Shown piece after piece: positions 9,420-17,201 of a stretch of 64,000 nucleotides of DNA (position 1 is the stretch's first letter; each line of letters starts with the position of its first letter). Made by a program: the position numbers and the translations under genes. The notes beneath the pieces are model-generated. The model was not told the DNA's origin, made no database searches, and saw only the letters and a program-made list of their open reading frames with translations. The DNA is from Pedobacter nanyangensis (GTDB taxonomy: Bacteria; Bacteroidota; Bacteroidia; Sphingobacteriales; Sphingobacteriaceae). The DNA is taken from assembly GCF_003313505.1 (NCBI RefSeq), contig NZ_QMHO01000010.1, positions 62,001 to 126,000 of the forward strand. Direction: 5' to 3'.

Positions 9420-9690
9420 GTTCGTTACATAGTAACGAACCTTTTTAGAGCAAGGATCAAATCCTCGTAAAAGAGGGCTGGTCACTCGCACCTAACTACA
9501 GTGGAGGCTCTGGAGGGCCCGTCTACTTACTGAACTAGGTTCAGCTTTCAACTTCACCATCCTTTCGGATGGCTATCATGCAGTAGGATAAGCGAGCGCC
9601 AGCCCTATCCGACAAAGGTAGGACTTTAGCGCAACACTTACACTCGCTTGATAAATTTTCCAGATTTCCACCGCGAGGCTCGTTAAAAAT
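9420..9690 (-). ncRNA. Candidate structured RNA (unknown class)
   Basis: This gene-free stretch folds unusually well. Perfect or near-perfect stems: 9420-9428/9432-9440 (9 bp); 9506-9510/9515-9519; 9530-9535/9539-9544 (6 bp); 9557-9562/9567-9572 (6 bp, loop GAAA on the minus strand); 9604-9610/9617-9622. A long-range stem, GGGCTGG 9475-9481 with CCAGCCC 9599-9605 and an extra 5 bp inside, encloses the middle hairpins as a multibranch. An alternative pairing, AAGCGAG 9590-9596 with CTCGCTT 9643-9649, excludes part of that stem. The GAAA tetraloop favours the minus strand, but the strand is not proven. I could not match it to RNase P, tmRNA, SRP, 6S or a known riboswitch. Confidence 0.5.
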
Positions 9691-9861
9691 ATACTACTTA
9701 TTCTTTTTTATTATTTTTTCAATCTCTATTATCCATTTTTGAATGAGTAAATATACAAAATATTGTATTAATAAAAATTTATTTCACAATAAATACATCA
9801 AAATTAACAAAAATTGGTGCGTTGTTTCAGCTTGCATACATTTAAGCAAGAGAAGATAGTC

Positions 9862-10392
9862 GTGAAAGAAATAGCACCACAGAATTATTTAGGAAGATAC
9901 TTAACAAACTGCAACTTGTCAAATGTCGAAATATACTATAAGACAGGTATTCCAACTACGGACCTTAGCAGAATGAGAAATGGTGAAATTAGTTCTATAC
10001 CAGCCGTAAGACTCTATCTTATTTCATTAGTAACTGGTGATACAATGGAAGTAGTACTTAAACAAGTTTATCCAAATCTGAAACTTGTCAATAGCGATAA
10101 TCCTCTTTCCAACAAAATTAAACCATCAACTACATCCATTGGTAAGATTTTATTTTCACTGGAAGAGTATACTTTTGAAATAATTTCACATAAAACTGGA
10201 ATAAAGATAAATCGTCTGAGAAACTTAGCTACGAAAGAAACAACGATATTGCTATCACATCAATTATACCTTATTGAACTCGCAACTGATCGCAAACCAG
10301 GAACATTATTTAACAAGTTGTTCGAGAACATAAATCTAAATACTGAATCAGAACAAAAAAGACTGCAAAAGGAAGATGAAAACTTCTTATGA
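9862..10392 (+). CDS. Orphan protein with two HTH-like repeats
   Basis: About 176 aa from the GTG at 9862; the frame is open back to a TTG at 9814, so the start is uncertain. Two similar segments can be seen. The first contains KTGIPTTDLSRMRNG...RLYLISLVTGD, the second KTGIKINRLRNLA...QLYLIELATDR. Each resembles the HTH part of an XRE/Cro-type DNA-binding domain. The C-terminus is charged. DNA binding or regulation is inferred from the pattern only. Very AT-rich codons and isolation between remnants suggest horizontally acquired DNA. It follows the structured stretch 9420-9690 on the opposite reading direction. Confidence 0.6.
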   Translation: MKEIAPQNYLGRYLTNCNLSNVEIYYKTGIPTTDLSRMRNGEISSIPAVRLYLISLVTGDTMEVVLKQVYPNLKLVNSDNPLSNKIKPSTTSIGKILFSLEEYTFEIISHKTGIKINRLRNLATKETTILLSHQLYLIELATDRKPGTLFNKLFENINLNTESEQKRLQKEDENFL

Positions 10393-10452
10393 GTTTAAAT
10401 ATTGTCAAGAAACATGAAATTCCACAACACTTAAAATTGGTTTGTATAGTAG

Positions 10453-10587
10453 CTATTTCAAGAAATAACCATTAATATCAAAACCCAAAAGAGATACGAG
10501 CCAATTCAATATCCCAATTAAAATTAAGATAATAAACACCACCTTTAGCCAATGTGGCAATTCTTCATTTATGTTTGGCCTCAGCAC
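10453..10587 (-). CDS. Possible 44-aa single-pass membrane protein
   Basis: The gap 10393-10747 otherwise shows no gene. On the minus strand a GTG (10585-10587) opens a frame with a polar N-terminus, ELPHWLK, a hydrophobic helix VVFIILILIGILNWLVSLLG, and a short tail ending GYFLK. The amphipathic start followed by one helix looks like a real small membrane protein, but the non-ATG start and lack of a known family leave it weak. It could be the tail of a larger lost gene. Confidence 0.3.
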   Translation of the reverse strand: MLRPNINEELPHWLKVVFIILILIGILNWLVSLLGFDINGYFLK

Positions 10588-10747
10588 TCAAATATAAACA
10601 ATACCAATTTAAATAACTTCAAGTCTAAATTTCGATAAGAAATTGAATTAGCGGTTCAAGTCTTTCAATTCTCCGTAAAAGTTAAGATGAATATACATCT
10701 AATTTACATAGTTATTTTATTAACTTTAAGTAACTTATGTTTCTAAC

Positions 10748-11416
10748 ATGCTTTCTAAATTAAGAACACTCTTTCTCCCTAGTAAACCAATCGAGACGAA
10801 AGGGCAGAATAACAGTTTAAAAAACTCTAAAACAGCTATTCGTTATATGAACGATGCCCTATTTGTATCTAATCTTGGATCAATCCTGTTAAGCTACAGA
10901 AAACACATTAAAGAACCAAGTGATAAAATATCAGTATTCCATGACCTGATGAAAACAGACTTGAATACTCTTCTATTTGCAATTTTCTTTATTGGGTTTA
11001 CGATTAAGGCATACCTAGATGACAATAAAATTCTAAGATGCGAGGAAGCTAAAGGCGATTGTAGTTCAGTCTATTCTCAAAAGTATACCTACTATTTATT
11101 TTTTTCAATTTTCACTTGGTCTCTATACACTATCTCGGGCTTCCATATTGCTAGTTCCTATCAAAATGCATCCCTGTTTTTCATTCTTTCGCTAACTGTC
11201 AACAGTACTTACATTGTCTTAAAATTAGTTATATCAATAAAGGAGAAAAAAGGAGACGCAGAAAAAACAAATAAACGAAATAGCCACTTAGTTTTTTTGT
11301 GTTTTAACATACTGTATGTTGTAACTCTTATAGAAATGCGGAAAACTAGAACCAATATACACATCGTTGATGTTATGTCTTTTAGTTGTTATTCTCTTGT
11401 TCGACTACTTCATTAA
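10748..11416 (+). CDS. Orphan four-helix membrane protein
   Basis: 222 aa with an ATG start. The N-terminal 75 residues are soluble and basic. Hydrophobic helices follow at about 77-97, 113-136, 141-164 and 179-196. Between helices 1 and 2 there is a short loop with two Cys residues (RCEEAKGDC). I do not recognise the family. The arrangement of a cytosolic N-terminus plus a short helix bundle recalls SLATT-type membrane effectors of defence systems, but no partner enzyme (nucleotidyltransferase, reverse transcriptase, TIR or NUDIX protein) is adjacent, so that is only an idea. It is AT-rich and isolated, in the scarred accessory region. Confidence 0.55.
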   Translation: MLSKLRTLFLPSKPIETKGQNNSLKNSKTAIRYMNDALFVSNLGSILLSYRKHIKEPSDKISVFHDLMKTDLNTLLFAIFFIGFTIKAYLDDNKILRCEEAKGDCSSVYSQKYTYYLFFSIFTWSLYTISGFHIASSYQNASLFFILSLTVNSTYIVLKLVISIKEKKGDAEKTNKRNSHLVFLCFNILYVVTLIEMRKTRTNIHIVDVMSFSCYSLVRLLH

Positions 11417-11604
11417 TGAAAGCCGCAAAAAAATATTCTATATAAAAACAATGCTTTTCTTTTAAAAACTCAATTTGTAGCAAAAGGTACAGCTTCCCAA
11501 TTATTGTTGTTTCGCTAATCAGTTATTGAATACAATAAAACTAAAAGTGGGAAAACTATTGAATCCTTTTTTATCTTTGTTACAATCTGAACTTAAAAAT
11601 ATAA

Positions 11605-11796
11605 GGCCAGTCAATTAAGAATAATATATCTCCTGATAGTGTTTTAGATGAAAAGGGCGAAAATATCCTGATTTCTTACTCTGCTGACGAGCCAGAAAAT
11701 CAAAACTGGTTTATTTACGAGTACCGAACTGGTAGAAAAGTCTTGGTGGAAATACATCCGGATAGCGGCAAGGTAACTTTTTTTCGGGAACTTTAA
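11605..11796 (+). pseudogene. C-terminal fragment of an unknown protein
   Basis: An open frame with protein-like composition (ENILISYSADEPENQNWF...VEIHPDSGKVTFFREL, then stop) follows an in-frame stop at 11602-11604 and contains no ATG. It looks like the tail of a soluble protein whose front was lost by deletion or mutation. The rest of 11417-11604 is AT-rich and shows nothing I can name. Confidence 0.35.
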
Positions 11797-11835
11797 AGAA
11801 ATGGACATAGCGAAACCATAATCGCCAATATCACT

Positions 11836-11985
11836 ATGCAATTTCCAACACCAAATAAGCCCACAAGGAAAAGGATAGATAAAAGCTCTAGACTTACCGC
11901 CGATACACCAACTAACACAGATAAAGTCGTGTTGGGCAAAGTAATGTATGAAAAAGTAGATAGAGTGAAAAAAGAAGGAAAGTAG
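11836..11985 (+). CDS. Possible 49-aa basic protein
   Basis: An ATG-initiated frame of 49 codons starts MQFPTPNKPTRKR and ends KVDRVKKEGK. It is strongly basic and has no hydrophobic segment. It lies 39 bp after the preceding fragment on the same strand, so both may come from one lost mobile-element segment. No family is recognised. Confidence 0.3.
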   Translation: MQFPTPNKPTRKRIDKSSRLTADTPTNTDKVVLGKVMYEKVDRVKKEGK

Positions 11986-12245
11986 ATCTAAACTTAAATC
12001 AAGAAACTGACTAAAGTTGCCTAATATTGAAATTCAATTTATTGCCAGATAAAGAAACACAAAAGACTACGTTACCCATCAGACTTGCAGTAACCATGCG
12101 CGATAATACGGTGTCGTAGCTGATTAATATAAATTTACTACTTTAGTTTTAGTTCTTTATTATGAATTATATTGACAATAGATTTTACAGCGTTTCTTAT
12201 GTGACAAAATTGTTGAGTGGACAGAAACGGCTAAAATCAATATCC

Positions 12246-12427
12246 TCATTTCATTCCTCGCTTTAAGTTCCTTTTTAACGTATCCCTTATTAGATCACAG
12301 AATATATATGTGTCAAAAGGTTTAAGTATATAGGCATCAGCCCCACATTCTTTTGCTATTATTGGGAGGTCTAAACGGGTAGAGCTTAATATTACGGGTA
12401 TGCAGGACGTGAGGGCGAACTCATTTT
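12246..12427 (-). pseudogene. Fragment of a response-regulator receiver domain
   Basis: The minus-strand frame carries the C-terminal half of a CheY-like receiver: IPVILSSTR (strand 4 with the conserved Ser), AKECGADAYILKPFD (the conserved Lys of strand 5), then helix 5 and the stop. The phosphoacceptor Asp and N-terminal half are missing. Upstream the frame runs directly into antisense of the topB fragment at about 12430, so a deletion or recombination joined the two. A 34-codon open frame on the plus strand (12161-12265) is probably chance. Confidence 0.65.
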
Positions 12428-12431
12428 TAGG

Positions 12432-12972
12432 TACATTTATAAATACCTGAAATGTAACAAGCCCTTTGAACGCCTTTGGATAAGCTCGCTTACCGAAAAA
12501 GCCATCAAGCAAGGCTTTGACAATCTAAAAGAGGTGCGGCATTTGACGGATTGTATCAGGCGGCACAAGGCAGAAGCCGTGCCGATTGGCTTGTGGGCAT
12601 CAATGCTACACAGGCGTTGAGCATTACCGCAGGCAACGGCATTTATTCGTGCGGAAGAGTGCAGACACCTACACTGGCTTTGATATGCAAACGCTATTTG
12701 AAAAACAAAAATTTCTCGGTAAAGAAACATTGGCAGATACAGTTATTACACCACAAAGAACTGACAGATTTTAAAAACCTTTCCAAAACCAAATGGGAAG
12801 ACCAAAAACTTGCCGATGATAGGCTGAAAGCCATTCAGCGAAGCGAAACGGAAACAGTTACATCAGTAGAAATCAAAACCGTTACAGAACAACCTCCTTT
12901 ATTGTTCGACCTTACCGGATTGCAGAAGGAAGCCAACAAAAAGCTGAACCTTTCTGCCGAAGAAACCCTCAA
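12432..12972 (+). pseudogene. topB: Fragment of type IA DNA topoisomerase (TopB of a CTnDOT-type conjugative element)
   Basis: The frame begins inside the gene at IYKYLKCNKPFERLWISSLT. A one-base frameshift near 12533 moves the reading to GAAFDGLYQAAQG, and it continues through WLVGINATQALS, CGRVQTPTLALI and LFDLTGLQKEANKKLNLSAEETLN. It is then cut before the FITYPRTGS region that carries the catalytic Tyr. Truncation at both ends plus the frameshift make it non-functional. TopB-like genes are standard cargo of Bacteroidota conjugative transposons. The next bases are already traE. Confidence 0.8.
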
Positions 12973-13233
12973 CTGTCAGGAATTGGTGCGTTCGCACAGG
13001 GAAACGGCTCGGCAGGTATTAACGAAGCTACCCAAATGGTAACTTCCTATTTCGACCCCGCTACCCAACTCATTTACGCCATCGGTGCGGTCGTTGGACT
13101 AATCGGAGGCGTTAAGGTGTATAACAAGTTCAGTTCGGGCGATCCTGACACAAGCAAAACTGCGGCTTCGTGGTTTGGTGCGTGTATCTTCTTGATTGTT
13201 GCGGCTACAGTCCTACGTTCATTCTTTCTATAA
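12973..13233 (+). pseudogene. traE: TraE (DUF4134) conjugation protein, 5' end lost
   Basis: From about 12973 the frame reads GIGAFAQGNGSAGINEATQM and then two hydrophobic helices (LIYAIGAVVGLIGGVKVYN and WFGACIFLIVAATVLRSFFL) separated by a KFSSGDPDTSKTAAS loop. This is TraE/DUF4134 of CTnDOT-type mating apparatus, almost complete. Only the first part of the signal-like N-terminus is missing, replaced by the topB junction. An internal ATG at 13036 could start a shortened product. With most other tra genes absent it cannot work in transfer. Confidence 0.82.
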
Positions 13234-13244
13234 ACCTTTGTCTT

Positions 13245-13364
13245 ATGAACAGTTACAACATAAACAAAGGCATAGGCAGGACGGTTGAATTCAGGGGATT
13301 GAAGGCTCAATATCTATTCATTTTCGCAGGCGGACTACTCGCTTTGAGGATCCTTAAGATATAG
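13245..13364 (+). pseudogene. traF: TraF (DUF4133) conjugation protein, N-terminal stub
   Basis: 39 codons starting MNSYNINKGIGRTVEFRGLK and running into the first hydrophobic helix (YLFIFAGGLLAL). The native sequence then breaks off at about 13345 and a foreign RILKI-stop follows. Position 11 bp after traE is the normal order in conjugative transposons. The break marks the right edge of the remnant, next to the 3' end of the bicarbonate operon. Confidence 0.78.
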
Positions 13365-13396
13365 GCTTTCATTAATCTTAAACTTCAATGATACAT

Positions 13397-13597
13397 TCAT
13401 AACCGTATTCTTTTTGCGAAAACATTATTCCCTACGAGTAAAAAAGCAAAAAAAATTATCAAAAAAGTCAATATATTCCAAATAAACGTATTACAAATTT
13501 TTATTATAGCATTACTATTTTTTTTTAAATCTACATTACTATTATCTCTTTGTAGCTTACCTTCTTTAATGGTCATCAAATACTTTACAGAGCGCAT
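13397..13597 (-). CDS. Small single-pass membrane protein coupled to sbtA
   Basis: 66 codons; the ATG overlaps the sbtA stop in TGATG, an arrangement that favours translational coupling. The N-terminal half is charged and the C-terminal half is one hydrophobic helix (WNILTFLIIFFAFLLVGNNV) with a short basic end. No family is recognised. It could be an accessory subunit of the transporter, or the stub of a longer gene cut at the nearby deletion scar around 13345-13396. Very AT-rich codons argue for caution. Confidence 0.4.
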   Translation of the reverse strand: MRSVKYLMTIKEGKLQRDNSNVDLKKNSNAIIKICNTFIWNILTFLIIFFAFLLVGNNVFAKRIRL

Positions 13598-14559
13598 CAG
13601 TACGTTTTAACAATCATAAAATAGATGGGCATACCAATTGTAATATTTACCGGAAAGGTAATTGCCAGGGCCATTGGCAGGTACAGCCCAGGGTTTGCCT
13701 TTGGTACTGAAATCTTCATGGCTGCCGGAACAGCGATGTAGGAGGCACTTGCCGCAAGTACAGCAAAAATAAACCTGTTGGTATCATCATCAATCAGATT
13801 TGAGCTCAACAGTGCAACCAAGCTTCCGTTCAACAGTGGTATAAAAAATGCAAACAGGGCTGGAAACCATCCAAATGAGAAAAAGGCTTTTAGCTTTTTC
13901 CCGCTGGCAATACCCATATCCAATAAAAAAATGGCTAAAAAACCTTTAAAAAGATCATTAGTGAAAGGCTTGATACCATCGGCCTGTTTGGTGCTGGCCA
14001 GATAGCCAATAACAAGGCTACCCAAGATTAGCAGTACGCTGCCATTGGTAAAGGAGTGTTTGAGCACCTGCATCTTATTTATCCGGTGCAAATTGTTCTT
14101 ATTGAAGAATGAGATCAGCAACAGCCCCATTATGATAGCCGGCGATTCCATCAATGCCATAATGGCAACCATGTGCCCATGCAGAACCAGCTGCTGACTT
14201 TCCAGATAAGAAACTGCTGTAACAAAGGTGACCGCACTCACCGATCCGTAGGCGGCGGCAATTGCTCCCGCATCATATACATTCAATCGCCTTTTTAGGA
14301 TAAAGAAGGTATACAGTGGGATAGACAATGCTATCAAGATCCCGAAAATCATTGCCCATACAATCTCTGCGGAGAAAGCTTCATGAGAAAGTTCCTGCCC
14401 ACCTCTAAAGCCGATGGCAAAGAGCAGATAAAGCGAAATGAACTTCGAAGAGTTTGGCGGTATCTCCAAATCGCTTTTGAGGTAAACAGCTAAAATACCA
14501 AGCACAAAGAACAAAAGTGCAGGGTTGGTCAAATTATCTATCAGTAAATTATAATCCAT
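13597..14559 (-). CDS. sbtA: SbtA-type sodium-dependent bicarbonate transporter
   Basis: 320 aa inner-membrane protein with about ten hydrophobic helices. It matches the SbtA/DUF897 family: NPALLFFVLGILAVYLKSDLEIP at the start, FAIGFRGGQEL, a second inverted-like half with LLDMGIASGKKLK, and SASYIAVPAAMK near the end. Family members import HCO3- driven by the Na+ gradient. The start overlaps the end of the carbonic-anhydrase-like gene by 11 bases, so the two are translated as a unit. In cyanobacteria SbtA is controlled by the PII-like SbtB; here a CutA/PII-like gene lies in the same operon. Bicarbonate specificity is inferred from the family. Confidence 0.88.
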   Translation of the reverse strand: MDYNLLIDNLTNPALLFFVLGILAVYLKSDLEIPPNSSKFISLYLLFAIGFRGGQELSHEAFSAEIVWAMIFGILIALSIPLYTFFILKRRLNVYDAGAIAAAYGSVSAVTFVTAVSYLESQQLVLHGHMVAIMALMESPAIIMGLLLISFFNKNNLHRINKMQVLKHSFTNGSVLLILGSLVIGYLASTKQADGIKPFTNDLFKGFLAIFLLDMGIASGKKLKAFFSFGWFPALFAFFIPLLNGSLVALLSSNLIDDDTNRFIFAVLAASASYIAVPAAMKISVPKANPGLYLPMALAITFPVNITIGMPIYFMIVKTY

Positions 14560-15094
14560 AATTGATAGGTTGAGTTGGTTTTAGAGAAATAGCCTTAAAA
14601 AAATTTCTTGAAGAACTCACTAAACCATTTACAGCAATGGCATTCTCTTGGATACATCCCCCAATAAAAGGAACCGCAATAAGCTCATCAAGTTGCCGCT
14701 GTACAATAAGTTTAGCTAATTGATCTCGCTGGTTTTCTATCGCCTGATCTTTGAAATATCTGAAGTAATTATCGATATATAGTTCTATCAATATCTTTTC
14801 GGCAGACAAACCGAATGGTTTGTCTTTTTGTATCACAGCATGAATGAATCTACAGGACGTATCGGCCACAACGCAAATTTCCCTGATCTCTTGCTGAACA
14901 AGCACATCTCGTATCGCCAACAAATGATCTACCTGGCTCCATCCAAAAACTGCAGCTGGAGCGGTCAAAAATAAGTGCTGCTTCCCATACCTTTGTTTGA
15001 GCGGCTGCTCCAGGCAGGAAAAAGGACAGACTAAAAATAAGATGTGATGCATATAATTTTCTATTGACAAATACCTGAAAGTTATGTTGATCAT
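14549..15094 (-). CDS. Carbonic-anhydrase-like protein with a degenerate zinc site (tentative)
   Basis: 181 aa from 15094, or 167 aa from a second Met at 15052 (MHHILFLVCPF), which looks the more natural start. The pattern DHLLAIRDVLVQ...REICVVADTSC resembles the helix-strand-loop of beta-carbonic anhydrases that carries the zinc ligands His-x-x-Cys. Here the His position reads Asp and only the Cys remains. Later NQRDQLAKLIVQRQLDELIAV resembles the next conserved stretch. If the comparison holds, this is a non-catalytic or altered relative. It lies between sua5 (14 bp) and sbtA (11-bp overlap), which fits a role with bicarbonate. The fold call is my own pattern match. Confidence 0.5.
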   Translation of the reverse strand: MINITFRYLSIENYMHHILFLVCPFSCLEQPLKQRYGKQHLFLTAPAAVFGWSQVDHLLAIRDVLVQQEIREICVVADTSCRFIHAVIQKDKPFGLSAEKILIELYIDNYFRYFKDQAIENQRDQLAKLIVQRQLDELIAVPFIGGCIQENAIAVNGLVSSSRNFFKAISLKPTQPINYGL

Positions 15095-15108
15095 ACAATG
15101 CTTAAGTC

Positions 15109-16083
15109 TTAGACCAATGCCAAGAAACCACCGTTTGAACCCCTACCAAGCTTATCATTGATTACAATGCCCATGCCTTCTTCGGGAAACTGCTCGGCGA
15201 CAATGTAATCCAAACCCACCTTATCCAGCTCGTGCATCGTTTCATAAAGTATAGTTGCAGCTTCTGTTAAATTGCCATTGGCAGACAGGACTTTTTGTTT
15301 GAATTGTGCTGGCAAACCAATTAAAGCTTCATTAAAAAGCAATAGCCCCACCTTATTATCTTTTAGTCTACTTACCTCGTATCTGATATTCTTAGTAAAA
15401 ATAAGCGGCGTTTCCGGACCGTAATGTCTAGCTAGCATACCTGGAGCTACAGGAGATTGAACAGCTTTATTGATCAACACTACCTTTTCAACAACCTCTT
15501 GTATCTCTTCAATGGGTAGCGAACCCAACCTATAAATGATGGTCTGGTTTCCGTCAAATCCCACGATGTTAGATTCGATACCTCTTTTACAGCTGCCAAC
15601 CTGAAGCACCATCCCGATAAGGTCTTTAAAATGTGCTTCTACGTGCTCGGCTCTGGAGGAACTAATGCCCCCAAATGGGTTGGTGCTGGGTGCTGCCAGT
15701 GGAAAATCGATTTGGTTCAGCAAAGCCAAAGCTACCGGATGATCTGGCACCCTTACTGCCACCCTAGGATAGCCAGCAGTTACCAGATCGGATACATTCC
15801 GGTTTTTTTCGAGTAGCAGGGTTAATGGACCTGGCCAATATCTCTCTGCAAGTCTTATGGCCACCGATGGTATTGTATTGGCTATTGTTTCCAAGCATTC
15901 GATACCTTTGATATGCACGATCAGGGGGGTGTGCAAGGGACGATTTTTAGCATCGTATATCGCTTTTATTGCATTTTCGTTGTAGATATTTGCTGCCAAG
16001 CCATATACCGTTTCTGTAGGTATGGCAACCAGACAGCCTTGTTTTAGCATATCTGCTGCTAAAGCTATATTATCACTGATCAT
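15109..16083 (-). CDS. sua5: L-threonylcarbamoyladenylate synthase (Sua5/TsaC family)
   Basis: 324 aa. The N-terminal YrdC domain (about residues 1-200) shows GCLVAIPTETVYGLAANIYN, IYDAKNRPLHTPLIVHI, RYWPGPLTLLLEKN and AAPSTNPFGGISSSRAEHV. The C-terminal Sua5 domain follows (about 215-324), so this is the long form. It makes threonylcarbamoyl-AMP from threonine, ATP and bicarbonate, the first step of t6A formation at position 37 of ANN-decoding tRNAs. It lies 2 bp after the DUF6671-like gene and 14 bp before the carbonic-anhydrase-like gene. Because bicarbonate is a substrate, its place beside a bicarbonate transporter is biochemically meaningful. Whether a second copy exists elsewhere is unknown. 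Confidence 0.92.
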   Translation of the reverse strand: MISDNIALAADMLKQGCLVAIPTETVYGLAANIYNENAIKAIYDAKNRPLHTPLIVHIKGIECLETIANTIPSVAIRLAERYWPGPLTLLLEKNRNVSDLVTAGYPRVAVRVPDHPVALALLNQIDFPLAAPSTNPFGGISSSRAEHVEAHFKDLIGMVLQVGSCKRGIESNIVGFDGNQTIIYRLGSLPIEEIQEVVEKVVLINKAVQSPVAPGMLARHYGPETPLIFTKNIRYEVSRLKDNKVGLLLFNEALIGLPAQFKQKVLSANGNLTEAATILYETMHELDKVGLDYIVAEQFPEEGMGIVINDKLGRGSNGGFLALV

Positions 16084-16085
16084 AA

Positions 16086-16922
16086 TTAGGGGTTACATAA
16101 ATCACAATACATTGGGTCTTCTTTTTCTTTGCCATGGGGATATTGTCGTTCCAATGAAAAATGGCAGTGAGCACAGCGGTAGACATGGGCTAACGTAGAT
16201 CGTGTCGGCAATCCGCAAAGCTCACAGGGCAAACCCTGCTCTGCTTCTACTACTCCAAAACCAGCCATCTGACAGCTCGGGCATAGCGACTTGATCTTGT
16301 CGGCTAGCTTTTTTGTGACGGTTTCAATTACTTTCATCCTTGTGGGATTAAACATGGCTCTCATATCTGTTTCAACGTAGGCACTCCCGTTATCGAGTTT
16401 AACCTTATGGTAACTTGACAACAGCGTTTCCCAATCGGTAATCCCTTTAACCATAAATGCTAAATCCCCTTTTTGCTTTCGAAGGATTAGCCCATGCAAT
16501 GAGAAGCCTGCATCAGCGGCAAAAGCTTGTAGTTCGTTTTCAGAATTGACGTTAGCTCCATTAAAATTAGTACTCAAGCTCAGCTCACTCACGGTAATCT
16601 CTAATCCATTCTTCTGATCGATAAATATTAGAATTTCTTGGTCCGCATTGGCAAAAAATATTATCGGATGTGGGCCAAAAGAGCCTTCACTGGCTATTGC
16701 CAGATCGCATTTGGCCAAGGCCATTGCCTGTAGGCACTTGTTTTTGACGGTTGTCAGGGCATCATCAGTCCTTTCCATTTCTCCAGTAAAAGTTCCTAGC
16801 AGATCGCTGTCAAATTCTGGGCAGACAAAACAGTCAACACCAAGTTCTCTTTGCATGATTGGGGCAATCACGCTTTCTTTTTGATGCTTGGTCGCAATGA
16901 GTAAACGCCTTCCCTCAAACAT
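16086..16922 (-). CDS. DUF6671-like protein with C-terminal zinc ribbons
   Basis: 278 aa soluble protein. The N-terminal two thirds form a globular domain with RRLLIATKHQKESVIAPI at the start and an acidic, Asp-rich core. The C-terminal 65 residues hold four CxxC pairs (CPSC, CELC, CAHC, CDLC), enough for two zinc ribbons. I associate the architecture with the uncharacterised DUF6671 family; the function is unknown. Spacing of 3 bp to the upstream gene and 2 bp to sua5 shows co-translation in the bicarbonate operon. Zinc ribbons suggest nucleic-acid or protein binding, which is inference. Confidence 0.65.
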   Translation of the reverse strand: MFEGRRLLIATKHQKESVIAPIMQRELGVDCFVCPEFDSDLLGTFTGEMERTDDALTTVKNKCLQAMALAKCDLAIASEGSFGPHPIIFFANADQEILIFIDQKNGLEITVSELSLSTNFNGANVNSENELQAFAADAGFSLHGLILRKQKGDLAFMVKGITDWETLLSSYHKVKLDNGSAYVETDMRAMFNPTRMKVIETVTKKLADKIKSLCPSCQMAGFGVVEAEQGLPCELCGLPTRSTLAHVYRCAHCHFSLERQYPHGKEKEDPMYCDLCNP

Positions 16923-16925
16923 GTC

Positions 16926-17201
16926 TTACAGGATGGTAATTTCAATTTCCGATCTGATGGCCAGTTGTTTGTCTTCCCTTTGTGCCGTCTCAAGAAAGTG
17001 CATGATCTGGGCAAGGGATTGCTTAAGTTCTATTATCCTTTGCACGGAGTGTTCATCATCCTTGCCTTGTCGTTCCTGGGAACTAAAGTTCTTGATCTGA
17101 TGGAACTGTACCTTTCCGGTAAATACGTTTCTTAAGATGTCACGGCTTTCGGTTGCGGAAAAATTACCGTCAATAAACTTGAATTTTTGTGTGTTGTTCA
17201 T
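16926..17201 (-). CDS. Conserved-looking small operon protein of unknown function
   Basis: 91 aa from the ATG at 17199-17201 (MNNTQKFKFIDG). An upstream ATG at 17234 is in frame but lies inside the preceding small gene. The start overlaps the stop of the 54-aa membrane protein as ATGA, so translation is coupled. The protein is charged, with a long predicted helix from about residue 40 on (RIIELKQSLAQIMHFLETAQ) and no Cys or hydrophobic segment. No family is recognised. It lies 3 bp before the DUF6671-like gene. Confidence 0.65.
   Translation of the reverse strand: MNNTQKFKFIDGNFSATESRDILRNVFTGKVQFHQIKNFSSQERQGKDDEHSVQRIIELKQSLAQIMHFLETAQREDKQLAIRSEIEITIL

Noticed and set aside
9420..9440. 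Terminator hairpin on the plus strand followed by CCTTTTT
   Set aside because: There is no plus-strand gene upstream for it to end; it is kept as part of the structured stretch.
9420..9690. Cobalamin riboswitch on the minus strand
   Set aside because: A CCACTGTAG stretch recalls part of that class, but the conserved upstream core and the B12 box are not present; left as an unknown RNA.
10748..11416. CBASS or retron effector call for the four-helix protein
   Set aside because: No nucleotidyltransferase, reverse transcriptase or other partner is adjacent; resemblance is only in helix number and size.
12161..12265. 34-codon frame MNYIDNRFYSV on the plus strand
   Set aside because: Too short, partly antisense to the receiver fragment, and no conserved feature visible.
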